A stretch of 64,000 bases of DNA from Sphingomonas radiodurans (GCF_020866845.1 NZ_CP086594.1:2232001-2296000); one strand, 5' to 3'. Shown: positions 27,968 to 36,570, numbered from the stretch's first letter. A program made the numbers and translations. The notes: generated from the sequence alone by a model not told the origin.

Positions 27968-29050
27968 ATGCTCTTCGCATATCCGATTGAGGCAGTGGGT
28001 GAGAACTGGCTGAATGCTCTGGCTGTCGATCTCATGCTGGCCGGCATGCAAGCGATCGATGCCGGCGCTGAGCCTGCGGCCTGGCCGGAATGCGTGCCGG
28101 AAGATCGGCGCGATGTTTTGGCTCCGCTCACAGGCTTCTCGTCGAAGCTCGCTTGCCTCCTTCAGAGCTATTCCGAAGTGGCCGTGGCGGAACGACCCGG
28201 CGTCCAGGCCGCAATCCTGCGGCAGACCGCCCTTCCCAACGTCTTCAACGATAATGTGCCCTGCCCAGCCATCAACTCGCTCCCTCAACCGGTCAGAGCG
28301 CCGGCGCGCGCACTTGGGAAATATCTCTTCGGTCAATTGTCGAGCATTAAAGAGGGCGACCATGTCCTTCGCGACAATCAGTACCGGGTGATCCGCGCAG
28401 CCGAAATCAAGATCTGCCCTTTCTGCGGGCTGAACTACTTCCGCGCTGTCGACGCCCCACGACATGCGCTCGACCATTTGCTTGCAATCTCTATATACCC
28501 TTTTGCCGCTGCGGATCTTCGTAACCTTCCTCCGACGTGCGACGAGTGCAACTCGATATACAAGCACGCGATCGATATTCTGATTGGCGACGGCGGTCTC
28601 CGACGTCGCTGTTGCGATCCCTATTCCGGTCCGACCTATCGCATCTCGCTTGAAGGCAGCGAGTTCTTCAACGGCAACGAGGTCCAGGGCTATACGCTGC
28701 CGCGATGGAACATCGACTTCGTTGGTGAGCAGCCCGACCGGGCCGACACGTGGAATGCGGTCTATCAAATCAAGACCCGGTACACGCGGGATGTCCTTGA
28801 CGCCGATTTCCTCTCCTGGATCGACCATTACTGCCGATGGTTCGTTAGGGAGCTCGGGCGAGATCAGGACGCAGACGCCGTTGCGGCGCAGATTCCGCGC
28901 TACATCGAAAACATCATTCAGGACCGCTTTGCGGATCGCGCATTCCTGAAGGCAGAAGCTTTTCGGCTGCTGGACGCGTCCAGCAAGGATCCGGAGATCG
29001 GGGAAGATGTGCGAGAATGGCTGTGGGGTTTCGTCCAGTATGCCAGCTAG
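27968..29050 (+). CDS. HNH endonuclease (PtuB-like), probable effector
   Basis: About 360 residues. A zinc-stabilised HNH core lies at residues 150-200: CPFCGLNYF, then HALDHLLA (catalytic His after Asp), then NLPPTCDECNSIYKHA (second Cys pair, with the Asn and His/Lys of the motif). An N-terminal helical domain and a Trp/Tyr-rich C-terminal domain flank it. Paired with the preceding ATPase it fits a Septu-like effector that cuts nucleic acid. In this operon it takes the place where HsdR would be expected. The stop is followed by a short hairpin. Confidence 0.85.
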   Translation: MLFAYPIEAVGENWLNALAVDLMLAGMQAIDAGAEPAAWPECVPEDRRDVLAPLTGFSSKLACLLQSYSEVAVAERPGVQAAILRQTALPNVFNDNVPCPAINSLPQPVRAPARALGKYLFGQLSSIKEGDHVLRDNQYRVIRAAEIKICPFCGLNYFRAVDAPRHALDHLLAISIYPFAAADLRNLPPTCDECNSIYKHAIDILIGDGGLRRRCCDPYSGPTYRISLEGSEFFNGNEVQGYTLPRWNIDFVGEQPDRADTWNAVYQIKTRYTRDVLDADFLSWIDHYCRWFVRELGRDQDADAVAAQIPRYIENIIQDRFADRAFLKAEAFRLLDASSKDPEIGEDVREWLWGFVQYAS

Positions 29051-29051
29051 G

Positions 29052-29072
29052 CTGTGGTAACTGCTACCACAG
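29052..29072 (+). terminator. Hairpin immediately after the HNH stop codon
   Basis: CTGTGGTA-ACTGC-TACCACAG is a perfect 8-bp stem with a 5-base loop starting one base after the stop. There is no T-tract, so it may be a weak terminator, a 3' mRNA-protecting hairpin or a protein-binding palindrome. Confidence 0.45.
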
Positions 29073-29405
29073 GGAGGTCGCGGGTCATGAGCTCTTTTCC
29101 AGACCTGATGGCGCTTTAAATTGAAGACAGAAATCGACCGGCCCCAGGCGATCGACCGGTCAAGTCCTCCTTTCGCTAGAAGCTACACCAAGATTCGGAC
29201 CTGTCCGGACGGACCTACGGCTACATTCGAGGGTGCTACTGAGCGCCTGTGGCGCGAGTTCACTCAAGATGGGATCCAAGTTGCCACGACAGCGGATCTG
29301 CTGCGGCAGGATAATCGGCGCTGCAAAGTGACTGGCATCTCAACGTCCGCTTTAGGTGATGCCTTTTGCAGGTGATGCCTTTTGCGCGCCGAATGGCCGC
29401 AAATA

Positions 29406-29474
29406 GGGCGCAAAGCCGCCGGTGCTGTCGAGGGTTAGAGGCCGAACGCGAGAAACTGGGTACCTTATATAGAT
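29406..29474 (+). repeat. Dispersed repeat, copy 1
   Basis: GGGCGCAAAGCCGCCGGTGCTG...CGCGAGAAACTGGGTACC...TATATAGAT occurs here and again at 63928-63999 with a few substitutions and a 3-base insertion. This copy lies between the HNH operon and the first XRE regulator. The surrounding 29073-29493 holds no supportable gene. It may mark the edge of a mobile module. Confidence 0.75.
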
Positions 29475-29493
29475 TAGCCCGAGCAGTCCGCCT

Positions 29494-29706
29494 TCACTCG
29501 CCCGGACGCAGCAGCGATGACGCCTCGACGCCCAGCGCGTCCGCTAATCGCCCAAGCGCCCGCACCGACGGGTTTCTCGTGCCCCGCTCAAGGTCGCTGA
29601 CATAGCTGCGCTTCATATCAGCGCGCAGCGACAGCTCCTCCTGCGACATCCCCTTCAGCTTTCGCTGGCGACGCACGTTCGCGCCGAGGAGTTGCACCAG
29701 ATCCAT
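29494..29706 (-). CDS. XRE-family transcriptional regulator 1
   Basis: About 70 residues, almost entirely one helix-turn-helix domain: LLGANVRRQRKLKGMSQEEL, then MKRSYVSDLERGTRNPSV, then ALGRLADALGVEASSLL. The ATG at 29706 is chosen because the domain begins right after it. It is divergent from the 371-residue unknown gene at 29792, with 85 bases between, so it may control that gene. It is nearly identical to the XRE protein at 31727-31942 (about four of five residues), indicating a duplicated regulatory unit. Confidence 0.85.
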   Translation of the reverse strand: MDLVQLLGANVRRQRKLKGMSQEELSLRADMKRSYVSDLERGTRNPSVRALGRLADALGVEASSLLRPGE

Positions 29707-29791
29707 CCACGCAACTGGCCGAAGACCAGCGGGCACCGCTGCTCTTCGGGGAAGCGTCGGTAGGCTTGATCGCCCCTTATGGTCGTGATCA

Positions 29792-30907
29792 ATGCGCCTG
29801 ATGAATGTCGAACTTCCGCCGCACATCATCGTGCGCCAACTTCTCCGGCAGCAGACCACCCGCAAGCGAGAATTTACGTCGTGGCTGAGTGCTGCGTTCG
29901 ACGCTGAGTGGGCGACAGACCGACCAAAGGGCGATGCGCTCATTCGCTTTGTTACTGGGTACCAAAATCAGTTAAGCTCCGCTGGCAACTTTGCGGAATC
30001 AGAGATCGGCTCGGCCGACCGGCTCAAGCTTCGATCAGCAAGTGAATATCGTACGAGATCGTACATCCTTTGGCCGATCACACTAGGCCAGTTTCTGGAG
30101 GTGGATGCGGCGTATACCGAGCAGGGGCTGATGCTAACTCAAGTCGGGGGGCATTTCACTCCGACGAAGGCCATGATCTACGACGGCCCCACCTTTTTCG
30201 TCTGGACCGAGCATGCACTTAGGCGCTTTTGCGAGCGGGACCCAGCCGGCCAGGACATTGCTACCGTGCTCACAGATGCCGGCTTACAGCTAGCGAGGTC
30301 AACGGCGTTAGCAGTCGCGCTTCGTATTACAAAAGGTGAAACAGAGGAAAATTTCAATCAAACCTGCTGGTTGCCGTTCAATGATGGACTGGTTGTTCTC
30401 ACGAAGCGTTCGGTGACTGCCCATCGAAGCACTCAGCAACTAGGCTGGAAATTTAACCTAGCTAAGAAATCATTTTCCAACATTTTTGTAAAACCAGCAT
30501 CAATTAATCCAGTGATGGTGCGTTCGGATCAGGGAGAACACCGCAACCAAGACCTGATATCCGTAACAAGTTGGTTTGTGACGACTTACATCGGCCTCCA
30601 CCAACTATCTCCGCTTCAACGAGCATACCGCGACACGTTCGAGAATTTCGAAGCGGCCGTTGGTGAGTCGGCTAAGGATAGGCTATTCAAGCTTGGATTT
30701 GATCCATTCTACTCTCAGCCCGGCATTGAGATTCCAGACGAGCAAATCGAGGGGCGCCCTACAGTGTTGTGGCAAGAAGCAGCAAGGTTGCTTCAGAACG
30801 TCTCTTTCGTCGCTCATGCCCGGCAGCCGGTTATGCAGATCCTGGATGGCGAACTAAGTTCGGCGGCTTACCGAAGGCTGATTGAACGACGTCGATCAGC
30901 GACGTAG
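29792..30907 (+). CDS. Unknown protein divergent from an XRE regulator
   Basis: About 371 residues, not recognised. It has no signal peptide or membrane segments. Visible features are an N-terminal basic helix (LRQQTTRKREFTSWLSAAFD), a central stretch rich in aromatic and Thr residues (YILWPITLGQFLEV...TFFVWTEHALRRFCERD), and a C-terminal basic end (RRLIERRRSAT). Base composition is slightly AT-richer than the flanks. The divergent regulator and its placement between two XRE copies suggest an accessory gene, perhaps toxin- or defence-related, but nothing in the sequence proves it. ATG codons at 29792 and 29801 are both possible starts. Confidence 0.6.
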   Translation: MRLMNVELPPHIIVRQLLRQQTTRKREFTSWLSAAFDAEWATDRPKGDALIRFVTGYQNQLSSAGNFAESEIGSADRLKLRSASEYRTRSYILWPITLGQFLEVDAAYTEQGLMLTQVGGHFTPTKAMIYDGPTFFVWTEHALRRFCERDPAGQDIATVLTDAGLQLARSTALAVALRITKGETEENFNQTCWLPFNDGLVVLTKRSVTAHRSTQQLGWKFNLAKKSFSNIFVKPASINPVMVRSDQGEHRNQDLISVTSWFVTTYIGLHQLSPLQRAYRDTFENFEAAVGESAKDRLFKLGFDPFYSQPGIEIPDEQIEGRPTVLWQEAARLLQNVSFVAHARQPVMQILDGELSSAAYRRLIERRRSAT

Positions 30908-31332
30908 CCGCGCGCAAATCCAGTCATCTTATATAGAAGGCTGACCAGCACACCGCGATCGCCTGCAAAGGGCTATTGCGAAGCGCCACCAACCCTTCCA
31001 GGGTCGCCGTACCTCTTGTGAAAGCCAGGGGGTGGGGCGTGGTAACCTCTTTGTACAGCACCTCGGTCGCCGATTTCATCGGGGCCGGGTGGTATGCGCG
31101 CATGTCCAGCCGGTCCGCCGGTAAAGGCGCATGCGCTCGTTGCTTCAGCGGGTTCCTAACATCCGGCTTCGGCCGCCGCTCCCGAGAGGAACATAGGGGT
31201 GGCTCGAGGTTAAGCCGAAGGTCACGCCGTCTGCGGGCGAGACCACGATGACAGCATCAGTACGGCACGCCAGCCTACCTGTCACGGTATTCATCTGATG
31301 CTCTTCTCACCCAAACATCCACGCTCTCGCGC
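30908..31332. other. Gene-free stretch
   Basis: No gene can be supported. One open frame on the plus strand (30976-31251) is Arg/Ser-rich and lacks a ribosome-binding site. A CTTATATAGAAG sequence at 30934 partly echoes the TTATATAGAT end of the dispersed repeat. Confidence 0.4.
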
Positions 31333-31662
31333 CTAACGCTCGCCCGCTCTTGGATTCTTTTCGATCCGATATACCGTTTGCCGATCTGACGACAATTTGT
31401 CGGAGCCATCCGGATGCCGGATAACTTTTAGTCCCGAGACGCGACCATCATCAACCGCCGCCTTGAAGTGCTTAGCAAACACTTTTTTATTCTCTTGTTC
31501 TTCCCAATATTCACCATAGATGTCGTTTATTTTCCAGTCGCCGTCCTCAGTTACCTGCACTCTCCACTGCGCGATCTCAACCTGTTCGTCGGTCAAGACA
31601 CTAGACGAACCCGGACTGTCATAATTATCAACCATCGTATTGCTACCCTGCTTTGCCATCAA
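31333..31662 (-). CDS. Small hypothetical protein downstream of XRE regulator 2
   Basis: About 109 residues, acidic and soluble. Visible parts are LTDEQVEIAQWRVQVTEDGDWKINDIYGEYWEE and a C-terminal Lys/Arg-rich end. No family recognised. It lies on the same strand as, and 64 bases downstream of, the second XRE gene, so it may be co-transcribed and regulated by it. ATG codons at 31662, 31659 and 31635 are possible starts. Confidence 0.5.
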   Translation of the reverse strand: MMAKQGSNTMVDNYDSPGSSSVLTDEQVEIAQWRVQVTEDGDWKINDIYGEYWEEQENKKVFAKHFKAAVDDGRVSGLKVIRHPDGSDKLSSDRQTVYRIEKNPRAGER

Positions 31663-31726
31663 AACCTGTCGGAACTAGGTACCCGCCGTCATTGCCGTTC
31701 GCGACAGTTAATGCTGAGCAAGGCAC

Positions 31727-31942
31727 TCATTTGAAAGGTTGTTCCAAAAGTGTTTGTGGCTCGACGCCTAGCGCGTCCGCCAACCGGGCGAGCGCCCGCA
31801 CAGATGGGTTCCTCGTGCCCCGCTCAAGATCGCTAACGTAGCTGCGCTTCATGTCAGCCGCCAGCGACAGTTCCTCCTGCGACATCCCCTTCAGCTTACG
31901 CTGACGCCTCACGTTCGCGCCAAGGAGCTGCACCACATCCAT
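31727..31942 (-). CDS. XRE-family transcriptional regulator 2
   Basis: About 71 residues, a single XRE helix-turn-helix domain (RRQRKLKGMSQEELSLAADM, KRSYVSDLERGTRNPSVRAL). It differs from the regulator at 29494 at only a few positions except for the C-terminal tail (QTLLEQPFK). The two genes share strong nucleotide similarity over their whole length, so one is a recent duplicate or both came with related modules. It is a likely repressor of its own operon or of the neighbouring small gene. Confidence 0.85.
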   Translation of the reverse strand: MDVVQLLGANVRRQRKLKGMSQEELSLAADMKRSYVSDLERGTRNPSVRALARLADALGVEPQTLLEQPFK

Positions 31943-32176
31943 CCATGCAAGTGGCCGCAGACGCTTGTCCGGGTCTGTCCCCCAAACGTGTCAATTTCAC
32001 TTGCTCTATCAGCTTCTTCAGGCAATCCATCCGTCCTGAAGGGCGGCTCGAAGGTCTGAGCGAAGGTCGCTCCCATCGGGGGCGGCATCACATGACAGCA
32101 TCGATCCACAACGTCGGCGCACCCGCGTCCGGCGTGATGCTGCGCGTCCAACAACAATCTCAACAGGAGACCAACC

Positions 32177-32770
32177 ATGGTCGATCACAACGCATTGAAG
32201 AACATCGAGGAGTTGCATCGGCTCAAGACCGAGGGCGTCATTACCGAAGACGACTACGAGAAGGCCAAGGAGCGCATTTTGTTCGGAGCAAAGGCGCCTG
32301 CAGCTGGATCGGGCCTTGCCTCGTTCATGCCAGCCGCAAGCCCCGTGCCACGTCCCGCCGACGACGACCACTTCGGCTGGATCACGCTGCCGCTCAAGCG
32401 CTACGCCGACTTCAAAGGCCGCTCGTCGCGCAAGGAGTTCTGGATGTTCCAACTCGTGTTCGTCGCGATCGGGGTCATCGCGATGATCGGCGGCGTCGAC
32501 CTGCTCGCCGGCACCGGCGGCCTCGGTGGGCTGACGTTACTGCTGACTTGGCTGGCGCTGATCGCGCTGATCGTGCCGCTGCTCGCGGTACAGGTGCGAC
32601 GGCTCCACGATCAGGATCGCTCGGGCTGGCTCGCGGCGTTCAACCTGCTGCCCTACGTCGGTGCCCTCGTCGTCTACATCTTGATGCTGATGGAGGGGAC
32701 CCCCGGCGACAACCAGTACGGTCCCGATCCAAGGTCGACTGACACGATGGATCATCACGTCGGCACCTGA
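32177..32770 (+). CDS. SHOCT-DUF805 membrane protein
   Basis: About 197 residues. The N-terminus has a SHOCT-type helical hairpin (IEELHRLKTEGVITEDDYEKAK). After a Pro-rich linker, the DUF805 domain has about four hydrophobic segments and the motif VRRLHDQDRSGWLAAFNLLP. DUF805 proteins are inner-membrane proteins of unknown role. CAGGAG precedes the start. It heads a run of small accessory genes on the plus strand. Confidence 0.85.
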   Translation: MVDHNALKNIEELHRLKTEGVITEDDYEKAKERILFGAKAPAAGSGLASFMPAASPVPRPADDDHFGWITLPLKRYADFKGRSSRKEFWMFQLVFVAIGVIAMIGGVDLLAGTGGLGGLTLLLTWLALIALIVPLLAVQVRRLHDQDRSGWLAAFNLLPYVGALVVYILMLMEGTPGDNQYGPDPRSTDTMDHHVGT

Positions 32771-32882
32771 GACAGAAATGCCAAGACCGCACTTTCGTCC
32801 ACCACCGCGACGCCTCTCGAAGCGCGCGCCGATGAAAACCTAGGCCTTCGAGCCGCCGCCGACCACGACCCGACGCCCCCCC

Positions 32883-32918
32883 AAGGCCCCTGCGACATCA
32901 CGTTGCGGGGGCCTTTTT
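32883..32918 (+). terminator. Rho-independent terminator
   Basis: AAGGCCCCTGCGAC and GTTGCGGGGGCCTT form a long stem (12 of 14 pairs) with a tiny loop and are followed by TTTTTC. It ends the DUF805 transcript about 110 bases after its stop, only some 25 bases before the next small gene. Confidence 0.8.
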
Positions 32919-32941
32919 CGTTCCTTTTCAGGAAAATGGCC

Positions 32942-33289
32942 ATGCTGACCCTCAACGACCGCGGCGCGCTTCGAGGTGCGATCCGCGACCCCTCCCTCGA
33001 TCCCCGGGTGCGCGCCGTTCTGCGGCTCCGCTTCGACCAGCTCGGCGGCACAGGCGCTGCCTTCCACGTCGTCGGGAACGCCGATCTAGTTGCCGATGCA
33101 GAGGCGGCAGTCGGGTTCCCCATGACCCTTGATGGCGAGCCCTGCTGGGAATGGCTGGAACGCCACCCCGGCGGGATCACAGAAATCGTGTTCGTGCTCA
33201 GCGATGACGGCCCTGCACAGGTTTTGCTGGTGCCTGGCAACGCTGACCCCTCGATCACCAGCCTACTGCAGGAGCACGCCGACGGCTGA
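32942..33289 (+). CDS. Small accessory protein, paralogue A
   Basis: About 115 residues, not assigned to a named family. It shares a layout with the next gene: N-terminal DRxxxR...LDPxxRAxL helix, a middle GFP-type loop, then WEWLERHPGGITEIVFVLSDDGPAQVLLVP. Such proteins recur on sphingomonad mobile elements. The ATG at 32942 is preferred (AGGA 8 bases upstream); an ATG at 32936 is also in frame. It lies directly after a strong terminator, so its promoter is either very short or read-through supplies expression. Confidence 0.6.
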   Translation: MLTLNDRGALRGAIRDPSLDPRVRAVLRLRFDQLGGTGAAFHVVGNADLVADAEAAVGFPMTLDGEPCWEWLERHPGGITEIVFVLSDDGPAQVLLVPGNADPSITSLLQEHADG

Positions 33290-33378
33290 TCCTGACGACC
33301 ACACCACTGAACCGACCAACCCGCACCGTCCAGGCACCTGCCTCGGGCGGTTTTTTCATGTCCGAAAGGAATGCACAA

Positions 33379-33762
33379 ATGATCCCGATCTACGACCGTC
33401 CGTCGGCGGAGCGTGCCCTGGCATGCACCCTTGATCCGCCAATAAGGGCTGCCCTTGAGGCGGAGTTGGCGCTGCTCACCAGTGGCGAACACGATCTGAC
33501 CGACTGGACCGACATCATCGTGGTCCAGCTCGGCGACACGGAGGAAGAGATTGTGCGGGAGGCCGGCTTCTCGCCCTTTAAGAATCCGCTGTCAGGGCTG
33601 CGCTTCGACGAGCCCGGCTTTGAACCACCATGGAATTACCTGTCGTTGTGCGGCGGCGTGTTCCGCCTCGTGGTCACCTTCGGGAGCACGTTCGCGACCA
33701 TCCTGCTGATCCCCAACGATGCCGGCCCGCTGGCCCGTCTTTGCCGCAAGTACGCGGCCTAG
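33379..33762 (+). CDS. Small accessory protein, paralogue B
   Basis: About 127 residues from the ATG at 33379 (GAAAGGA upstream). It resembles paralogue A in order of motifs: DRPSAERAL...LDPPIRAAL, EEEIVREAGFSP, FEPPWNYLSLCGGVFRLVV and ILLIPNDAG. Soluble, function unknown. It probably shares a transcript with the two following small genes (15-base gap to the next). Confidence 0.6.
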   Translation: MIPIYDRPSAERALACTLDPPIRAALEAELALLTSGEHDLTDWTDIIVVQLGDTEEEIVREAGFSPFKNPLSGLRFDEPGFEPPWNYLSLCGGVFRLVVTFGSTFATILLIPNDAGPLARLCRKYAA

Positions 33763-33777
33763 CTCTGGAGACAAACC

Positions 33778-34083
33778 ATGAAAGAGTTTCTGACATTCCT
33801 GACCGCCGTCGTCATCCTTGCGATTGCGCAGACCCTTACCTCGCTACTTGGAATCGTGCTGCTAATCTTCGCGCTTCTAGGCGTTATTGCGTATCCCCAG
33901 CGCACGTTCCAGCTAATCGCCTCGCTGAGTTTGCTCGTGCTGGCCCTGAAGGAACCAGCCTACTGCATCGCCGCGTTAAGCGCGATCGGTGCCGTTGTTT
34001 TGCTTTTCGACAGGTTGCAAACACGTTCGAAGCAGCCAGTGCCGCCGGGACCGCCATTGCTAACGCACGATAGCGACCACTAG
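33778..34083 (+). CDS. Small membrane protein
   Basis: About 101 residues with three hydrophobic segments (about 5-38, 45-58, 62-80) and a short Pro-rich C-terminal tail. No family recognised. The ATG follows GGAGACAAACC, a good ribosome-binding site. It belongs to the run of small plus-strand accessory genes. Confidence 0.6.
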   Translation: MKEFLTFLTAVVILAIAQTLTSLLGIVLLIFALLGVIAYPQRTFQLIASLSLLVLALKEPAYCIAALSAIGAVVLLFDRLQTRSKQPVPPGPPLLTHDSDH

Positions 34084-34153
34084 ACGATGCCAACGCGTGA
34101 TCGAACGATCACTACCTTACCCCCCACCAGCCGCACAAAACAGGAATGAAGCA

Positions 34154-34609
34154 ATGTTCGTGACGGTGACGGGGTGGCGACTGCGATCGCGATTGCAGGA
34201 CGAGTTCGGCATCCCGGGCCAACCTGCCGACAACGACCCCCGCCTAGTCGGACCGTATGAGGTGTGGGGCCGCTCCTTCTACTGGCGCTACGACGAGGGT
34301 ACGACCAGCTGGGAGGTCGTTTCGCCAGAAGACAAGTCGCTCAACGAGTATGCAAGCCTGCGCGGCCAAATCTGCGCGCTAGCGGAAGGCGAAGGCGCCG
34401 GGCTTCCTGAAGACGAACTCGTGGCGCTTCTCATCCAGGCCTGCATCGTTACCGGGCTAAATCGACGCGCCGACATCATGGACTCAGTTGAGTTCGCCAC
34501 CCTGCTCGACGCAACAGTCATTGGCCGTGTCCTCACCAGGCACCGGGGTCGCGATGCCAGCCGCCATCTTTGGTGGGTTGACGATAACAAGACATACCAC
34601 CTTCACTGA
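34154..34609 (+). CDS. Hypothetical protein upstream of the VapE gene
   Basis: About 151 residues, soluble, function unknown. Visible features are an N-terminal GWRLRSRLQDEFG, an aromatic stretch FYWRYDEGTTSWEVV and a C-terminal RHLWWVDDNKTYH. AGGA lies 8 bases before the ATG at 34154; a GTG at 34097 is in frame but less likely. It is the last gene before a 368-base non-coding region and the primase/helicase. Confidence 0.55.
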   Translation: MFVTVTGWRLRSRLQDEFGIPGQPADNDPRLVGPYEVWGRSFYWRYDEGTTSWEVVSPEDKSLNEYASLRGQICALAEGEGAGLPEDELVALLIQACIVTGLNRRADIMDSVEFATLLDATVIGRVLTRHRGRDASRHLWWVDDNKTYHLH

Positions 34610-34977
34610 TTAGGACCGAGCTTACCACACGCCACGCTCGCGACACCAATGTGGGGCAGCTTACCCTACCTATAATAGCGCCCGATTACAGACACTTAGG
34701 TTCCCGTTCGATTAACGCTCTGCGTAACAGCTTTTGCGCTGAGCAGGGAACGCCTGCGTATCCGGCTGAAAGGCTGCTTCGCAGGATAGCCGGAGCACAT
34801 CCGGCGAAAGGCTCGTAGAACAGCATTCATCCGATCGAGCGCAGCTAAGGCACGTTCGGCAGGGAAGATGCAGCCCCGTACTTAGAGCCGCGGGCACACC
34901 TCCGCGGGATCACCGCAGCGCAAGCACAGCGTCTGTAGTCGATCGTCCCATGGCGATCGCACAAAGAAGCAAAATTA
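34610..34977. promoter_or_regulatory. Non-coding region with iteron-like repeats before the VapE gene
   Basis: No gene. Two near-direct repeats, ATCCGGCTGAAAGGCT (34760) and ATCCGGCGAAAGGCT (about 34799), lie 39 bases apart. CCTGCG (34753) can pair with CGCAGG (34780), and TCCGGCT (34761) with AGCCGGA (34788), an interleaved arrangement. CCGCGGG occurs twice near 34890-34910. This could be a replication origin or operator region for the downstream replication gene. Confidence 0.4.
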
Positions 34978-36252
34978 ATGTCGAAAAAGCAACCAATCAC
35001 CGGGTGGCCTGATGGGCCGCCACCGGGTTCTAACCGTACGCCCACGACGATCGCCAATGTTCAGCACATGCTGCTCCACGAGGGCATCAGCGTGCGCTAC
35101 AACAGCATCAAGAAGGACTTGGAGATCACTGTACCGGGAGAGCCCGGCACACTCGATAACGCAGCCAACGTGCGCATGTCGCGCATCTTCAGCCGCGGGA
35201 CCAAACACGGCCTGTCCACCCGTCACCTCGCCGAGTTCGTGCAGGTGATCGGCGACGACAACGCGTACAATCCCGTCGCGGACTGGATCGGCAGCAAGCC
35301 GTGGGACAAGGTCGATCGTCTCCCGGACTTCTTGTCGACGATCACTACGGCAGACGACTATCCGCCCTCGCTAAAGGAGACACTCGTCTCGAAGTGGCTG
35401 CTGAGCGCAGCGGCGGCGGGCCTCGCTGAACCAGCGTTCAAGGCGCGGGGCGTTCTCGTGCTCCAGGGACGGCAAGGCATCGGCAAGACGAGCTGGATCA
35501 AGCGGCTCGTGTCCGATGAAGCACTACGAGACGAGGTGGTGCGGCTCGATCATCACATGGATTGGTCGAACAAGGATTCCCTGCTGGGGGCGGTGAACAA
35601 CTGGATCGTCGAACTGGGCGAGCTGGAAGGCACTCTCCGTAGGGATCTTCCGCCGCTGAAGAGTTTCGTCACAGCGGATGTCGATAAGGTACGCCGGCCC
35701 TACGAGCGGCGCGAGTCAGTCTATCCGCGGCGCACCGTGTTTGCCGCCACGGTCAACGATGCCAGCTTCCTGATCGATCCGACAGGCAATTCGCGCTGGT
35801 GGACGCTCGCAGTCGAGAGCCTCAACTATCTTCACACGATCGACATGCAGCAACTGTTCGCACAACTTGCCGAGCGCATTGACAAGGGCGCGACGTGGTG
35901 GCTGACCGCCGATGAAGAGGCCAGGCTGGAGGCCTGGAATGCGCGGCACCGAGCCGCGAGTGCGATCGGCGAGCAGGTCGTCGAAGCGATCGACAGCACC
36001 AAGCCAGTCGTGTTCCTATCGGCCAGCGATGTGCTGCGCTGCATCGGGTACAAGCAGCCGACCAATGCGCAAGCCAAGGAGTGCGGAACGGCGCTGCGCG
36101 AACTCTACGGCGATCCGAAAAAGCGCGACGGCACGATGAAGTGGCCCGTGCAGTTGCGCGAGCCGGCCGCCGACACGTGGGTCCGGAAAACGGAAGAGCC
36201 GGTGCTGCTCCACCCGGACCTGCCGGCGAGTCAACAAAACGACGTGTTCTAA
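34978..36252 (+). CDS. Virulence-associated E (VapE)-family primase/helicase-like ATPase
   Basis: About 424 residues. After an N-terminal region ending NPVADWIGSKPWDKVDRLPDF, typical of VapE, comes Walker A GRQGIGKT (164-171). Walker B-like NNWIVELGELEGT and RRTVFAATVNDASFLIDPTGNSRWW follow, conserved in this superfamily 3-type helicase group. Such proteins replicate phage satellites and integrated elements. It lies upstream of the tyrosine integrase, fitting a satellite-like replication/integration module. Translation starts at an ATG with a weak ribosome-binding site. Confidence 0.85.
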   Translation: MSKKQPITGWPDGPPPGSNRTPTTIANVQHMLLHEGISVRYNSIKKDLEITVPGEPGTLDNAANVRMSRIFSRGTKHGLSTRHLAEFVQVIGDDNAYNPVADWIGSKPWDKVDRLPDFLSTITTADDYPPSLKETLVSKWLLSAAAAGLAEPAFKARGVLVLQGRQGIGKTSWIKRLVSDEALRDEVVRLDHHMDWSNKDSLLGAVNNWIVELGELEGTLRRDLPPLKSFVTADVDKVRRPYERRESVYPRRTVFAATVNDASFLIDPTGNSRWWTLAVESLNYLHTIDMQQLFAQLAERIDKGATWWLTADEEARLEAWNARHRAASAIGEQVVEAIDSTKPVVFLSASDVLRCIGYKQPTNAQAKECGTALRELYGDPKKRDGTMKWPVQLREPAADTWVRKTEEPVLLHPDLPASQQNDVF

Positions 36253-36570
36253 CCTCCCCGTCGCCGTCGTGGATCATCCATGGCGGCGGCCTCGCGCCGG
36301 GGGGCAGAGGGTAGCAGAAATCGAAAATCGAAAAAAATAATAGAGCCTGCGACGAAAGTCGTCGGGCCTGCCGCCACCTGCCCCCCAGCCCCCCGCCGCG
36401 TCGTGACCGCAGAACGCGGCCACGCCCCCGGCCCCTCCAGGGCGCCCCCAGAGCACCGCCGGGCACCGATCCGGCCCCGCGGATGCATGACCCCATGCCC
36501 GTCCCGCCGCGCGTGCCCTCGGGCCACTCTGGCGGCGCGCCACAATCACCCATTCAGAAGGATAATCATC
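36253..36570. other. Non-coding stretch between VapE and integrase genes
   Basis: No gene. It is very C-rich with a short A-tract (AAAAAAATAATAGAG) near 36330. The open frame continuing upstream of the integrase ATG is low-complexity Pro/Arg and not credible. The integrase promoter is probably here; an attP site could also be, but none was recognised. Confidence 0.4.

Noticed and set aside
29051..29493. A truncated hsdR after the HNH gene
   Set aside because: The frames here show no helicase or nuclease motifs; the region carries only a hairpin and a dispersed repeat.
30976..31251. A 91-codon plus-strand frame
   Set aside because: No ribosome-binding site, low-complexity Arg/Ser end and no family resemblance.
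31945..32742. A 265-codon plus-strand frame
   Set aside because: It overlaps the DUF805 gene in another frame and is Arg/His-rich with no domain.
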